DNA of 64,000 bases, taken from positions 2,480,001 to 2,544,000 of the forward strand of contig NZ_JAUTAN010000001.1 in NCBI RefSeq assembly GCF_030818655.1, written 5' to 3'. Positions 21,040-30,061 of this stretch are shown piece after piece. The position numbers and the translations under genes were made by a program. The notes beneath the pieces are model-generated. The model did no database searches, had not been told where the DNA came from, and saw only the letters and a list, made by a program, of their open reading frames with translations. This DNA comes from Nocardioides zeae (GTDB taxonomy: Bacteria; Actinomycetota; Actinomycetes; Propionibacteriales; Nocardioidaceae). Each line of letters begins with the position of its first letter. The first letter of the stretch is position 1.

Positions 21040-24000
21040 TCAGTCCTCGGTGGTCGTCGGGGGTGCGACCGGCTGCCGGGTGCGCGTGACCACGGTGACG
21101 GCCGGAGCCGACGGCGCGGACACCGGTGCCGCGGCCTCCTCCGCGGGATCGACGGTCAGCACGACCGCCTCCCGCGTCGTCACCACGGTCGCCCGACGCG
21201 TCGTGCGCTGGACCGAGCGCACCACGGGCTGCTCGGGCTCGGGCTGCTCGGGCTGCTCCGCCTCGGGCGCGGACAGCTCGACCGGCTCCACCGCCGCGGC
21301 GGTCTCCTCGGCGGGCTCGTCGACCACGGGCTCGTCGACCACGGGCTCGTCGACCACGGGCGCGGCGTGGCCGGAGGCCGCGGCGATGCGCGCGACCGCG
21401 GCGATCTCGGCCGGGTTCGGCTTCGCCACCGGGGCCGGCGTCGGGGCCGGGGAGGCGTCACCGTCGCCGCGGCCGCGTCCACGGCGACGACCCGAGCGGC
21501 GCTCGCCGTCGCCCTGGTCACCGCCGCCGTTGCCACCGCCGTTGCCACGACCGCCACCGTTGCCGCCACCATTGCCGCCGCCGTTGCCGCCGCCGTTCCC
21601 GCCGCCCTTGGGCTCGATCGGGTGGTCGTGCAGCACGATGCCGCGGCCCTGGCAGTGGGTGCAGTTCTCGCTGAAGGCCTCGACGAGGCCCGTGCCGATC
21701 CGCTTGCGGGTCATCTGCACGAGGCCGAGCGAGGTCACCTCGGCGACCTGGTGGCGGGTGCGGTCGCGCCCCAGGCACTCGACGAGGCGGCGCAGCACGA
21801 GGTCGCGGTTGCTCTCGAGCACCATGTCGATGAAGTCGATGACGATGATGCCGCCGATGTCGCGGAGGCGGAGCTGGCGCACCATCTCCTCGGCTGCCTC
21901 GAGGTTGTTCTTGGTGACGGTCTCCTCGAGGTTGCCGCCGGAGCCGGTGAACTTGCCGGTGTTGACGTCGACGACCGTCATCGCCTCGGTGCGGTCGATG
22001 ACGAGCGAGCCGCCGGAGGGCAGCCAGACCTTGCGGTCGAGACCCTTCGCGATCTGCTCGTCGATGCGGTAGCGCTCGAAGACGTCCTTGCTGATGTTGG
22101 CCGTCGGGTCGGGCACGTGGCGCTCGAGCCGCTCGGCCAGGTCGGGGGCGACCTGGTCGACGTAGGTCGACACGGTCTGCCAGGCGTCCTCGCCCTCGAT
22201 GACGAGCTTGGCGAAGTCCTCCGTGAAGAGGTCCCGGACCACCTTGAGGGTGAGGTCGGGCTCGCCGTAGAGCAGCTGCGGGGCGCCGCCCTTGCCGGAC
22301 GCCTTCGCCTCGATCTCCTCCCAGCGCGCCTTGAGCCGCTCGACGTCGCGGGTCAGCTCCTCCTCCGTGGCGCCCTCGGCGGCCGTGCGCACGATGACCC
22401 CGGCGCTCGGCGGGACGATCTCCTTGAGCAGCGCCTTGAGCCGGGCGCGCTCGGTGTCGGGCAGCTTGCGCGAGATGCCGCTCGTGGTGCCGTCCGGCAC
22501 GTAGACGAGGAACCGGCCCGCGAGGCTGACCTGGCTGGTGAGCCGGGCGCCCTTGTGGCCGACCGGGTCCTTCGTGACCTGCACGAGGACGGTCTGGCCC
22601 GACGAGAGGACCGACTCGATCTTGCGCGGCTGGCCGTCCTTGTGGCCGAGGCTCGACCAGTTGACCTCACCGGCGTACAGCACCGCGTTGCGGCCCTTGC
22701 CGATGTCGATGAACGCCGCCTCCATCGAGGGGAGCACGTTCTGCACCCGGCCGACGTAGACGTTGCCGATGAGCGACGTCTGCGACTCGCGGGCCACGTA
22801 GTGCTCGACGAGCACCTTGTCCTCGAGCACGGCGATCTGGGTCAGGTCCTCCTTCTGGCGGACGACCATGACCCGCTCGACGGACTCCCGGCGGGCGAGG
22901 AACTCGGCCTCGCTCGCGATCGGGGCGCGACGGCGACCGGCCTCGCGGCCCTCGCGGCGGCGCTGCTTCTTCGCCTCGAGGCGCGTGGAGCCCGAGACCG
23001 CGGTGATCTCGTCCTCGATCGACCGGCCCTGGCGCACCTTCGTGACGGTGTTGTCCGGGTCGTCGTTCGTCCCGCTGGACGCGTCGCCCGAGCGGCGACG
23101 GCGGCGACGGCGACGCGACGACGAGCCGCCGCCCTCCTCGCCCTCGGCGTCGGCGTCGGTGGCGTCAGTCGCGTCCTCGGCGTCGTCGCCGGACTCGTCG
23201 CCCTTGTCGGACGCGTCGTCCTGCTTGGGGCCCCGACCCCGGCCGCGGCCGCCGCGGTTGGGGCGACGCTCGCCGCCCTCCCCCTGCGCGTCGGTCGCGT
23301 CGTCCGAGGCGTCGTCGGTGGAGGTCTCGGCGTCCTCGCCGGCCGACGACTCGGCGTCGTCGTCGCTGTCGCCGTTTCCGCCGTTGCCGCCCCGGCGACG
23401 GCGCCGGCCGCCCCGACGGCGGCGACGACGACCGGCGCCCGACGACTCGGAGTCGTCGTCGCCGTCGGTCTCGCTGTCGGTGTCGGTGTCGGTGTCGCTC
23501 TCGCTGTCGGTGTCGGTGTCGTCGCTGTCCGCGGTGTCCTCGGCGGTCTCCGGAGCCTCGGCCTCCGGGGCCTCGACGACGTCGGCGGCGACCTCGGTCC
23601 CCTCCTCCTCGTCGCCCGGGGTCTCCTCGGTCGGCTCCTCCGCCTCGACGGCGGGTGCCGGCGCGGCGGCCTTGCGGGTGCGGCGACGGGGAGCGGGGGT
23701 CGGCTCGGGCGCCTGGAACAGCGGTACGGCGACCGCGCCGCCCGCCGGGGTCTCGGGCTCGCTCGGCAGGTCGACGGGAGCGTCGGCGGCGACCGTCGCG
23801 GCCTCGGCCGGCGGGGCCGTCTTCGTGGCCGCAGCCTTCTTCGCGGTGGTCTTCTTCGCCGCGGACCGCTTGGCCGCGGCCTTCTTCGCGGGCGCAGCGA
23901 CGGGCTCGGCGGCGGTCTCGACGACGGGCTCCACGACGGGCTCCACGGCGGGCTCGGCCGGAGCAGCCGGCGCGGTCTTCTTCGCCGCGCGCTTGCGGGT

Positions 24001-24486
24001 GGTCTTCTTGGCGGGCGCCGGGGCCTCGTCGGCGACGGGCTCGGCAGCGGCCTCCGGGGCCGGTTCGACGACAGTCTCGACGGCGGGCTCGGCCGGAGCA
24101 GCCGGGGTGGTCTTCTTCGCCGCGCGCTTGCGGGTGGTCTTCTTCGCCGGCGCCGGCGCCGGCGCCGGGGCCGCGGCCTCGTCGGCGACCGGGTCGCCCT
24201 GCGTGCCGATCGGCTCGGCAGCAGGCTCGGCGGCGGGCGCGGCGGGGGCGGTCTTCTTCGCCGCGCGCTTGCGGGTGGTCTTCTTCGCCGGCGCCGGCGC
24301 CGGGGCCGCGGCCTCGTCGGCGACCGGGTCGCCCTGCGTGCCGGCGGGCTCGGCGGCGGGCTCGGCGGCGGGCTCGGCGGCCGCCGTCTTCTTCGCCGCG
24401 GTCTTGCGCGGGGCCCGCTTGCGGGGCGCCGGGGCCTCGGCGGCCGTGGTCTCGCTGGGCTGGTCGGTCGGGTTCTCGTCGAGCAC
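21040..24486 (-). CDS. rne: Ribonuclease E/G with long low-complexity N-terminal extension
   Basis: An endoribonuclease for mRNA decay and rRNA processing, 1148 residues. The catalytic core starts about residue 520: S1 domain (LIGNVYVGRVQNVLPSMEAAFIDIGKGRNAVLY), RNase H-like and DNase I-like parts with metal ligands in VVDVNTGKFTGSG and GIIVIDFIDM, and the Zn-link motif CTHC. The first 500 residues are disordered: repeats of a Lys/Arg block (KKTTRKRAAKKT, at least four copies) separated by Ala/Pro/Glu, then an Asp/Ser-Thr acidic run and an Arg/Gly block (RRRRRRGG). A Gly/Asn-rich and Glu/Pro-rich tail follows the core. GTG 24486 is the chosen start. It lies downstream of the TIGR03936 gene, a conserved neighbour. 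Confidence 0.93.
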   Translation of the reverse strand: MLDENPTDQPSETTAAEAPAPRKRAPRKTAAKKTAAAEPAAEPAAEPAGTQGDPVADEAAAPAPAPAKKTTRKRAAKKTAPAAPAAEPAAEPIGTQGDPVADEAAAPAPAPAPAKKTTRKRAAKKTTPAAPAEPAVETVVEPAPEAAAEPVADEAPAPAKKTTRKRAAKKTAPAAPAEPAVEPVVEPVVETAAEPVAAPAKKAAAKRSAAKKTTAKKAAATKTAPPAEAATVAADAPVDLPSEPETPAGGAVAVPLFQAPEPTPAPRRRTRKAAAPAPAVEAEEPTEETPGDEEEGTEVAADVVEAPEAEAPETAEDTADSDDTDTDSESDTDTDTDSETDGDDDSESSGAGRRRRRRGGRRRRRGGNGGNGDSDDDAESSAGEDAETSTDDASDDATDAQGEGGERRPNRGGRGRGRGPKQDDASDKGDESGDDAEDATDATDADAEGEEGGGSSSRRRRRRRRSGDASSGTNDDPDNTVTKVRQGRSIEDEITAVSGSTRLEAKKQRRREGREAGRRRAPIASEAEFLARRESVERVMVVRQKEDLTQIAVLEDKVLVEHYVARESQTSLIGNVYVGRVQNVLPSMEAAFIDIGKGRNAVLYAGEVNWSSLGHKDGQPRKIESVLSSGQTVLVQVTKDPVGHKGARLTSQVSLAGRFLVYVPDGTTSGISRKLPDTERARLKALLKEIVPPSAGVIVRTAAEGATEEELTRDVERLKARWEEIEAKASGKGGAPQLLYGEPDLTLKVVRDLFTEDFAKLVIEGEDAWQTVSTYVDQVAPDLAERLERHVPDPTANISKDVFERYRIDEQIAKGLDRKVWLPSGGSLVIDRTEAMTVVDVNTGKFTGSGGNLEETVTKNNLEAAEEMVRQLRLRDIGGIIVIDFIDMVLESNRDLVLRRLVECLGRDRTRHQVAEVTSLGLVQMTRKRIGTGLVEAFSENCTHCQGRGIVLHDHPIEPKGGGNGGGNGGGNGGGNGGGRGNGGGNGGGDQGDGERRSGRRRGRGRGDGDASPAPTPAPVAKPNPAEIAAVARIAAASGHAAPVVDEPVVDEPVVDEPAEETAAAVEPVELSAPEAEQPEQPEPEQPVVRSVQRTTRRATVVTTREAVVLTVDPAEEAAAPVSAPSAPAVTVVTRTRQPVAPPTTTED

Positions 24487-24732
24487 GGTGCTCCTGTCGG
24501 CCCCACGGCGAGCGCAGGGCGAGTCGGTACGCCGCAGCCGGGGTCTCCCCCTGCGCGGGCGCAAAGCCTGTCGTCGCACCGCCGGTGGCGGTGCGCGGCG
24601 GGCGGTCGTCGTGCTGCCGCGGTCGCTGACGCGGGGCCGCTGTCACCGACCTCCGAGCCACGTCGCGGCGGCGCGACCGAGCACGCTCACCGTCCGCGAG
24701 TATCGCACACGCCGCTGCCGGAGACCGGTTCC

Positions 24733-25455
24733 TCAGCCGACGGCGGGGGCGAGCGGGTCGCCGACCACGGCCGACCCCTCGTCGAACGGACCCTGCGCCA
24801 GCCGCGTCAGCCGGGGCGACTCGCCGGGCTCGACACCGCTCGTGGCGCGCAGGCCGGTGAGCACGTCGTCGGGCCTCACCGCGGGCACGCCGTGCCGCAG
24901 CACGAGGTCGAGCTGCGGCGTACCGGCGGCGTCCTCGACAACCACCAGGCGCACGACGGCGGCACGGCAGTCGAAGGAGCGGACGCCCTTCTTCGTCATC
25001 CGCTCGACGAGCACCTCGCCCGCCGCGAGGAAGGCGGCGACGCCGGCCTCGAGCTCCGCCCGCGGGGTCGTGGTCTCGATGCGCCAGTGGCTGGCCTGGA
25101 GCAGGTCGGCGAGGGACCCGCCGGGCGACTCCACGACCTCGACGACGTCGAGGCCGTCGGGCAGTGCCTCGTCGAGGAGGGCGTGGACCTCGGCGGGGTC
25201 GACGACGGCGGCGAGGGCGATCTCGAGGTACTCCGCCTCGCTCGCCGAGCCCGTCGGGGCCGCGTTGGCGTAGGAGATGCGGGGGTGCGGGTTGAAGCCC
25301 GACGAGTAGGCCATCGGGATCCGCGCCCGGAACACCGCCCGCTCGAACGCGCGGCTGAAGTCGCGGTGGCTGGTGAAGCGGAGCCGGCCGCGCTTGGTGT
25401 AGCGGATGCGGAGCCGCTGGACGGGCGGGGCTTGCTGCTCGGGCTGGTCACGCAC
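24733..25455 (-). CDS. TIGR03936-family radical-SAM-associated protein
   Basis: A 240-residue protein of the family that partners or fuses with TIGR03960 radical SAM proteins. The N-terminus LRIRYTKRGRLRFTSHRDFSRAFERAVFRARIPMAYSSGFNPHPRISYANA is highly characteristic. The function is unknown; its usual neighbourhood (RNase E/G, L21, L27, Obg) suggests RNA or ribosome related work. It has no cysteine cluster of its own. The start GTG 25455 overlaps the end of the winged-helix gene by 8 bp. The TIGR03960 partner is 5 kb away at 30568-32583. Confidence 0.88.
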   Translation of the reverse strand: MRDQPEQQAPPVQRLRIRYTKRGRLRFTSHRDFSRAFERAVFRARIPMAYSSGFNPHPRISYANAAPTGSASEAEYLEIALAAVVDPAEVHALLDEALPDGLDVVEVVESPGGSLADLLQASHWRIETTTPRAELEAGVAAFLAAGEVLVERMTKKGVRSFDCRAAVVRLVVVEDAAGTPQLDLVLRHGVPAVRPDDVLTGLRATSGVEPGESPRLTRLAQGPFDEGSAVVGDPLAPAVG

Positions 25456-26650
25456 GGAGGACAGGGTACGGACAGTCCGCCGCCTCCTGCCGCATCGCCG
25501 CCGACGGGTAGACGGTGCCGACGCGGGTGCCGTCCAGCCACGCGGTCAGCCGCGCGGCCTCGACCCGGAGTGCGGCCGCGGCGTCGGCGCCGAGCGGCTC
25601 GAGCGGCCGCACCTCCACCACGCCCTCGGGGTCCTGCACCCAGCACCCGACGACGCGGCCGTCCCACCACGCCGTCGTGCCGGCGTTGCCGTTGCGGTCG
25701 AAGATCGCCGCGCGGTGTCCCCCGAGGTAGAAGTCCCGCTCCTTCCAACCCATGACGGTCGGGTCGAGCACCGGCAGCAGCGCGGCCCACGGCTCTGCCG
25801 TCGCGAGCGCCCCGTCCAGCAGCGGGTCGTCGGCGGCCACCCAGGCGGGACGTCCGTCCTCGAGCGCGACCTGCACCGCTCCGACGTCGGCGAGCGCGCG
25901 CCGTACGACGCCCTTGGTCGCCCCCAGCCACCAGACGACGTCGTCCTCGGTGCCGGGGCCGAACGTGCCCAGCCAGGCGGCGACGAGCCGGGCCCAGCCG
26001 GCGGCGGCATCGAGGGGAGCGGGGACCTCGCCGAGCCAGTCCGCGATCGCCGTCCAGCGCGGCCGCGACAGGCGCCAGTGCTGGGTGTTGGTGCCCCGCA
26101 CCACGTGCGCGGAGAGGCCCAGGTTGGTGACGACCCGGCCGGCGAGCTGACGGACCTCGGCGGGCGCGCCGGCGGCCGTCAGCTCGGGCAGCACGGGGCG
26201 CAGGTCCTGCGCGGTCAGGCCCCCGGGCGCGCTCGCGAGGGCGTCGAGCACCCGGCCGCGGGCGTCGTCCAGCCACGCGTGGCCGTCGGGGGCGACGCCG
26301 AGGGCCACGGCGTCCTTGGCGACGCGGTTGCGCTCCGCGGCGAGCACCCGCGCGCTGGCGCTCCCCCACGCCGCCGGCAGGAGGTCGCGGGGGAAGACGA
26401 AGAGCGTGCGCCGCATGGCCAGCTGCTTGACGACGGCACGGGTCCCGTAGAGCTCGGCGTCGACGTCGGCCAGGGCCAGGTCCCGCACCCGGGCGTGCAG
26501 CGCGAGGTGCACGGTGGCGGGCTCGGTCGCGTGGAGCACCGTCATCGCCCGGACGGCGGCGAGCACGTCGTCGTACCGGTGCTGCGGCGCGACGCCGTGC
26601 CGCTGCGCCACCCGGGTGCGGCGTTCGGCATCGGTGACGGTGCGGACCAT
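25448..26650 (-). CDS. Winged-helix DNA-binding (AlkZ/HTH_42-like) protein
   Basis: A 400-residue protein of the winged-helix HTH_42 group, which includes DNA glycosylases such as AlkZ and YcaQ that process interstrand crosslinks. Supporting segments are the N-terminal AQRHGVAPQHRYDDVLAAVRAMTVLHATEPATVHLALHARV, RTLFVFPRDLLPAAWG, and the late GGHRAAIFDRNGNAGTTAWWDGRVVGCW. I cannot confirm the QxQ catalytic motif seen in active glycosylases; at the expected place the sequence reads LHATEP. ATG 26650 is the start. It overlaps the TIGR03936 gene by 8 bp and is divergent from the next gene. Confidence 0.78.
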   Translation of the reverse strand: MVRTVTDAERRTRVAQRHGVAPQHRYDDVLAAVRAMTVLHATEPATVHLALHARVRDLALADVDAELYGTRAVVKQLAMRRTLFVFPRDLLPAAWGSASARVLAAERNRVAKDAVALGVAPDGHAWLDDARGRVLDALASAPGGLTAQDLRPVLPELTAAGAPAEVRQLAGRVVTNLGLSAHVVRGTNTQHWRLSRPRWTAIADWLGEVPAPLDAAAGWARLVAAWLGTFGPGTEDDVVWWLGATKGVVRRALADVGAVQVALEDGRPAWVAADDPLLDGALATAEPWAALLPVLDPTVMGWKERDFYLGGHRAAIFDRNGNAGTTAWWDGRVVGCWVQDPEGVVEVRPLEPLGADAAAALRVEAARLTAWLDGTRVGTVYPSAAMRQEAADCPYPVLRA

Positions 26651-26722
26651 GGTGGGATCATGGCGCACCCCCGACGACGGGTGCAGCCCGAGATGCCCCC
26701 TGCCGATGGAGCTGGTCCCGCG

Positions 26723-27442
26723 ATGAGCGACCCGCACGACCCCTACCGCTCGAGCCCCTACCCGCCGCCGCAGCAACCGCCCTGGGGCCAGGTCCACCCC
26801 GGTGGTGCACCGGCGCAGTGGGCACCGCAGAGCCCGTACGGCGCGCACCAGCCCGCGCGACGCGACGGCGTCTCCCTCACCGGCTTCTTCCTGAGCCTCA
26901 CCTGCTGCCTCGGTCCGGTCGCCGTCATCCTGGGCCTCGTCGGGCTCGCGCGCACCGGTCGGGGCCGGCGGGAGGGGCGGTGGGCCGCCGTGTCCGCCAT
27001 CGTCGTCGGCGGCCTCGGCACGCTGGGGATGGTCGGCGCGGTCGTGAGCGGCTTCTGGCTCTTCGGCAACACCAAGCTCATCGAGGAGACCTCGGTCGGC
27101 CACTGCTACGACCGCTGGCTCGAGGACTCCAGCTCGGTCCCGCTCCTGGCCCCCCGGGACTGCGACGAGCCCCACGACGGCGAGATGGTCGCCCTCACCG
27201 ACCAGGCCGAGGTCGACGAGGTGTTCGCGTTCCTCGGCGTCGACCAGGACGAGGCGTCGGGCGACCAGCGCCGGGAGGCGTGCGCCCTCCTCGCCCCGGA
27301 GCGCTACGGCGACGCGCTCGGGAGCGACGACGTGCGTGCTCGTTTCCTCTCGGACTGGGAGGATCCCTCCGGACGCGACGTCGTCGGGTGCTTCGTCGAG
27401 GGCGCCGACGACCAGCTCACCGCACCGCTCGCCCAGCGGTGA
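26723..27442 (+). CDS. DUF4190 membrane protein with extracytoplasmic Cys domain (1)
   Basis: A 239-residue protein. A Pro/Gln/Tyr-rich cytoplasmic N-terminus (YPPPQQPPWGQ) leads to two transmembrane helices (about residues 50-72 and 85-108) separated by a short Arg-rich loop, the DUF4190 pattern. The C-terminal 130 residues follow the second helix and contain VGHCYDRW and PRDCDEPHDGEMV, resembling the septum-formation domain motif (Cys...Cys-x-x-PHD-x-E). The function is unknown; an envelope or division role is an inference. It is followed 28 bp later by a paralogue. Confidence 0.8.
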   Translation: MSDPHDPYRSSPYPPPQQPPWGQVHPGGAPAQWAPQSPYGAHQPARRDGVSLTGFFLSLTCCLGPVAVILGLVGLARTGRGRREGRWAAVSAIVVGGLGTLGMVGAVVSGFWLFGNTKLIEETSVGHCYDRWLEDSSSVPLLAPRDCDEPHDGEMVALTDQAEVDEVFAFLGVDQDEASGDQRREACALLAPERYGDALGSDDVRARFLSDWEDPSGRDVVGCFVEGADDQLTAPLAQR

Positions 27443-27470
27443 CCAGGCAGCACACGGACGAGGAGCCCTC

Positions 27471-28238
27471 ATGAGCAACCCCTACGAGCCCGACCTCGGC
27501 AAGCCGGGCGACCAGCCGCAGCAGCCGGCGTGGGGCCAGGGCGGCCCGGGTCCGCAGGGTCAGCCTCCGCAGGGGCAGTACGGTCCCAGCTACCCGGCCT
27601 ACGGCGGCCAGCAGTGGGGCGGGAGCCCGTACGGCGCGCAGCAGCCCACGACGACCGACGGCATCTCGATCACGGCGTTCGTGCTCAGCCTGACCTGCTG
27701 CCTGTCGTTCGTCGGTCTCATCCTCGGCTTCGTCGGTCTCGGCCGCACGAAGGACAACCGGCGCAAGGGACGCTGGGCGGCCGTCTCCGCGATCGTGATC
27801 GGTGCCCTCGGCACGCTCACGGCGATCGGCATCATCGTGGTCGCCGTGTTCGTCGGCACGAGCGCCATCGTTCCCGGCGAGGCCGAGGTCGGCGAGTGCG
27901 GCAACATCCTCAGCGAGGACCGCGACACCGTGACGATGACGTCGAAGGACTGCGGCGACCGCCACGACCTCGAGGTGGCCTACGTCGGCACCTTCGACGA
28001 GATCGAGGACTCGCAGTTCGTGCCGTCGAACCCGGACGACCTCACGGACGCCGGCATCTCCTTCGGCGTCTGCACCGACCTGATGCCCGCCGAGGACGCC
28101 TCCACCCTCGACGAGGCGGACGACGACCTCCGCTACGGCATCGTCACCGAGGACACCTCGCCCAGCGGCGACGAGGCGTTCTTCTGCTACGTCGAGCGTT
28201 CCGACGGCGAGAAGCTCGAGGGATCCCTGCTCGGCTGA
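27471..28238 (+). CDS. DUF4190 membrane protein with extracytoplasmic Cys domain (2)
   Basis: A 255-residue paralogue of the preceding gene: a Gly/Gln/Pro-rich N-terminus (GQGGPGPQGQPPQGQYG), two helices in the DUF4190 pattern (ISITAFVLSLTCCLSFVGLILGFVGLG and AIVIGALGTLTAIGIIVVAVFVG), and a C-terminal domain with VGECGNIL and SKDCGDRHDLEV. The shared TSPYGA(H/Q)QP-like stretch before helix 1 shows a tandem duplication. ATG 27471 has AGGAG upstream. It converges on a secreted protein gene through a hairpin holding both stop codons. Confidence 0.8.
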   Translation: MSNPYEPDLGKPGDQPQQPAWGQGGPGPQGQPPQGQYGPSYPAYGGQQWGGSPYGAQQPTTTDGISITAFVLSLTCCLSFVGLILGFVGLGRTKDNRRKGRWAAVSAIVIGALGTLTAIGIIVVAVFVGTSAIVPGEAEVGECGNILSEDRDTVTMTSKDCGDRHDLEVAYVGTFDEIEDSQFVPSNPDDLTDAGISFGVCTDLMPAEDASTLDEADDDLRYGIVTEDTSPSGDEAFFCYVERSDGEKLEGSLLG

Positions 28239-28261
28239 CCCGCCCCTCCCTCGGGGTCAGC
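28234..28261. terminator. Bidirectional hairpin containing both stop codons
   Basis: GCTGACCC (28234-28241) pairs with GGGTCAGC (28254-28261) around a 12-nt loop. The TGA of the DUF4190 gene is in one arm and the TGA of the convergent secreted-protein gene is in the other. Confidence 0.6.
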
Positions 28262-29867
28262 GGATCGTGATCGTGCGCTCCTGGTTGGCCCCGAGGGCGA
28301 GCGCCCCGCCGGAGTAGCCCACCGTCATCCGGTAGGTCCCCCGCGCCAGGGCGGGAAGCGCGGTGCGGTGGGTGCCGCCCGCGAGGGCACGGGCACCGGA
28401 GTACCAGACCTGGCGTCCGTCGGCCCGGTAGATCCGGATGCCCACCGACCCGGCCGGCCGGGGCACCGCGGCCGTGCCGTTGCCGGTGAACGCGGCGCCG
28501 ACGAGCATCGTGCCCGTGGCCCGCGGGGTCGGCATCCGGCTGATGGAGCTGCCCAGGACCGTGGCGCCCTTGTGGACGGTGAACGCGCTCGTCTGACGGG
28601 TGCCGTTGCCGGCGCCGTCCGTCGCGAGCACGAAGGTCGCGGTGTAGCGACCCGGAGCGAGCGCGGCGGGCACGCGGAACGACGCACGGCCGTGGGCGAC
28701 CGTCGCCGTCTGGCGCGCGCCGACCCCGGTGAGCGTCACCGTCCCGGCTCCGTCCGCGACCCCGCTGACGCTGACGCCCACCCAGGTGGTGGTCGCGTAG
28801 CGCTGCCCCGTCGAGCCCGCGAACGTGAGCGCGACCGGAGGCACCGGCGTACCGGTCGGCTGGCTCGTCGGCGCGGTCGACGGCTCGGTGGTCGGCGTGG
28901 GCTCCGCGGTCGGCTCGGCGGTCGGCTCGGCGGTCGGCTCGGTGGTGGGCGGCGTGGTCGGGCCGGGGCACGCGACGACACTGCCGTGGTAGCTCCGGTC
29001 GGTGCTCCCCGAGCGGCTCGTCTCGCTCCAGAGCACGGTCACGTTGCTGACGCCGAGGGCGGAGAAGTCGAACGCGGCGGGCGCCGTGGCGGTCCACCCG
29101 TCGATCGTGCCGCCCTCGACCTGGCGCACGCCCGTGTAGGACCGCGTGCCGTCGCCGCGCCGGTAGGAGACGTCGGTGAGGCGCACGTCGGTGGCCGTCG
29201 GCGCCCAGCGGACGGTGCAGCCGTCGACCGTCGTCGTGGTGCCCCGCGTGGCCGTGCCGAGCACGCAGTCGAACGTGTCGAGCGGCGCGCTGTCCCACCA
29301 GGCGGCGGCGGGGTCGGCGCTGTTGCGGGCGTCGTACGTCGCGGTCGCACCCCCGGCGCGGACCGTCGCCGTCGCGCCCGCGCCCGACAGCGTGAGGGCG
29401 GTCGCGGGGTCGCGGCCGGCCGCACCGTCGACGTACACCTCGACGGGCTCCGCGAAGCGGCTCGTGAACGTGACGTCGCAGCCGGTGACCGTGGTGGTGA
29501 CGAGGTCCTGGGCGCGGGCGGGGCCGAGGTACCACTCCCACGACAGCTCGTCCGGCTCCGCCAGGGTGTGCCCCGCCGTGGCGACCGCCTTGAGGTAGAC
29601 GGTCCCGGTCGCGCCCCCCGACGCGGCCGGGACCGCCAGGCGCCCCGTGACCGGGGAGCCGCCCTCGTCGACGTAGCTCACGCCGGGCACGCTGGGCACC
29701 TCGACGGCGTTCCACGCGACGTACGTCGGCGTGGCCGGCCGCACCGTGGCCGGGTCGCCCGCCGTCGCCGGCGCCCCACCGCCGGCGAGCGCCAGGGCGG
29801 CCAGCACGGTCACCACCGTGCCCGTGACCGCCGTGGCGCCTGCCGCGACGCCCGTCCGTGCCCGCAT
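28257..29867 (-). CDS. Secreted Ig-like repeat protein with Thr/Pro/Glu linker
   Basis: A 536-residue exported protein. The N-terminus (MRARTGVAAGATAVTGTVVTVLAALALAGGGAPATAG) is a signal peptide. The body is rich in Thr, Gly, Ala and short beta strands. A linker of repeated PTAEPTAEP... units (about residues 300-330) separates an N-terminal part, with four or more Cys (VTGCDVTF, FDCVLG, VDGCTV, VVACPG), from two C-terminal Ig-like (Big3-type) domains such as GRASFRVPAALAPGRYTATFV and GTHRTALPALARGTYRMTV. No LPXTG anchor is seen. It may be an adhesin or wall protein; the family was not identified. Confidence 0.72.
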   Translation of the reverse strand: MRARTGVAAGATAVTGTVVTVLAALALAGGGAPATAGDPATVRPATPTYVAWNAVEVPSVPGVSYVDEGGSPVTGRLAVPAASGGATGTVYLKAVATAGHTLAEPDELSWEWYLGPARAQDLVTTTVTGCDVTFTSRFAEPVEVYVDGAAGRDPATALTLSGAGATATVRAGGATATYDARNSADPAAAWWDSAPLDTFDCVLGTATRGTTTTVDGCTVRWAPTATDVRLTDVSYRRGDGTRSYTGVRQVEGGTIDGWTATAPAAFDFSALGVSNVTVLWSETSRSGSTDRSYHGSVVACPGPTTPPTTEPTAEPTAEPTAEPTPTTEPSTAPTSQPTGTPVPPVALTFAGSTGQRYATTTWVGVSVSGVADGAGTVTLTGVGARQTATVAHGRASFRVPAALAPGRYTATFVLATDGAGNGTRQTSAFTVHKGATVLGSSISRMPTPRATGTMLVGAAFTGNGTAAVPRPAGSVGIRIYRADGRQVWYSGARALAGGTHRTALPALARGTYRMTVGYSGGALALGANQERTITIR

Positions 29868-29951
29868 GTCGTGCCTCCCGAGTCGAGGGTCCTCGGGGTG
29901 AAGGTCGGCAGGGAGGGGGCGAACCGGAGGAGAACGGCGGATCCCGGTCGG

Positions 29952-30010
29952 GGAACTGTGCGGGTGGGGCGGTCCGGGCCTGGTCCGAGCTGTCCCGGCC
30001 GCACAGTTCC
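29952..30010. repeat. Long-range inverted repeat GGAACTGTGCGG ... CCGCACAGTTCC
   Basis: Perfect 12-bp arms at 29952-29963 and 29999-30010 enclose a 35-bp GC-rich loop, in the 194-bp gap between the secreted-protein gene and the acetyltransferase gene. It could be a terminator for the acetyltransferase transcript or a regulatory structure in the leader of the secreted-protein gene. Confidence 0.6.
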
Positions 30011-30061
30011 GGGCCTCGGTCGGGGGCTGACCCGGAGCCGACGGGCGGCGCCCAGCTGTAC

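Noticed and set aside
23800..24486. A separate histone H1-like gene made of KKT/AAKK repeats
   Set aside because: The frame is continuous with the RNase E catalytic domain, and such extensions are known in actinobacterial RNase E.
19711..25755. A 2014-codon open frame on the plus strand opposite metY, RNase E and TIGR03936
   Set aside because: It is antisense to well-supported genes, and its translation is low-complexity Val/Asp/Arg/Leu sequence typical of high-GC shadow frames.
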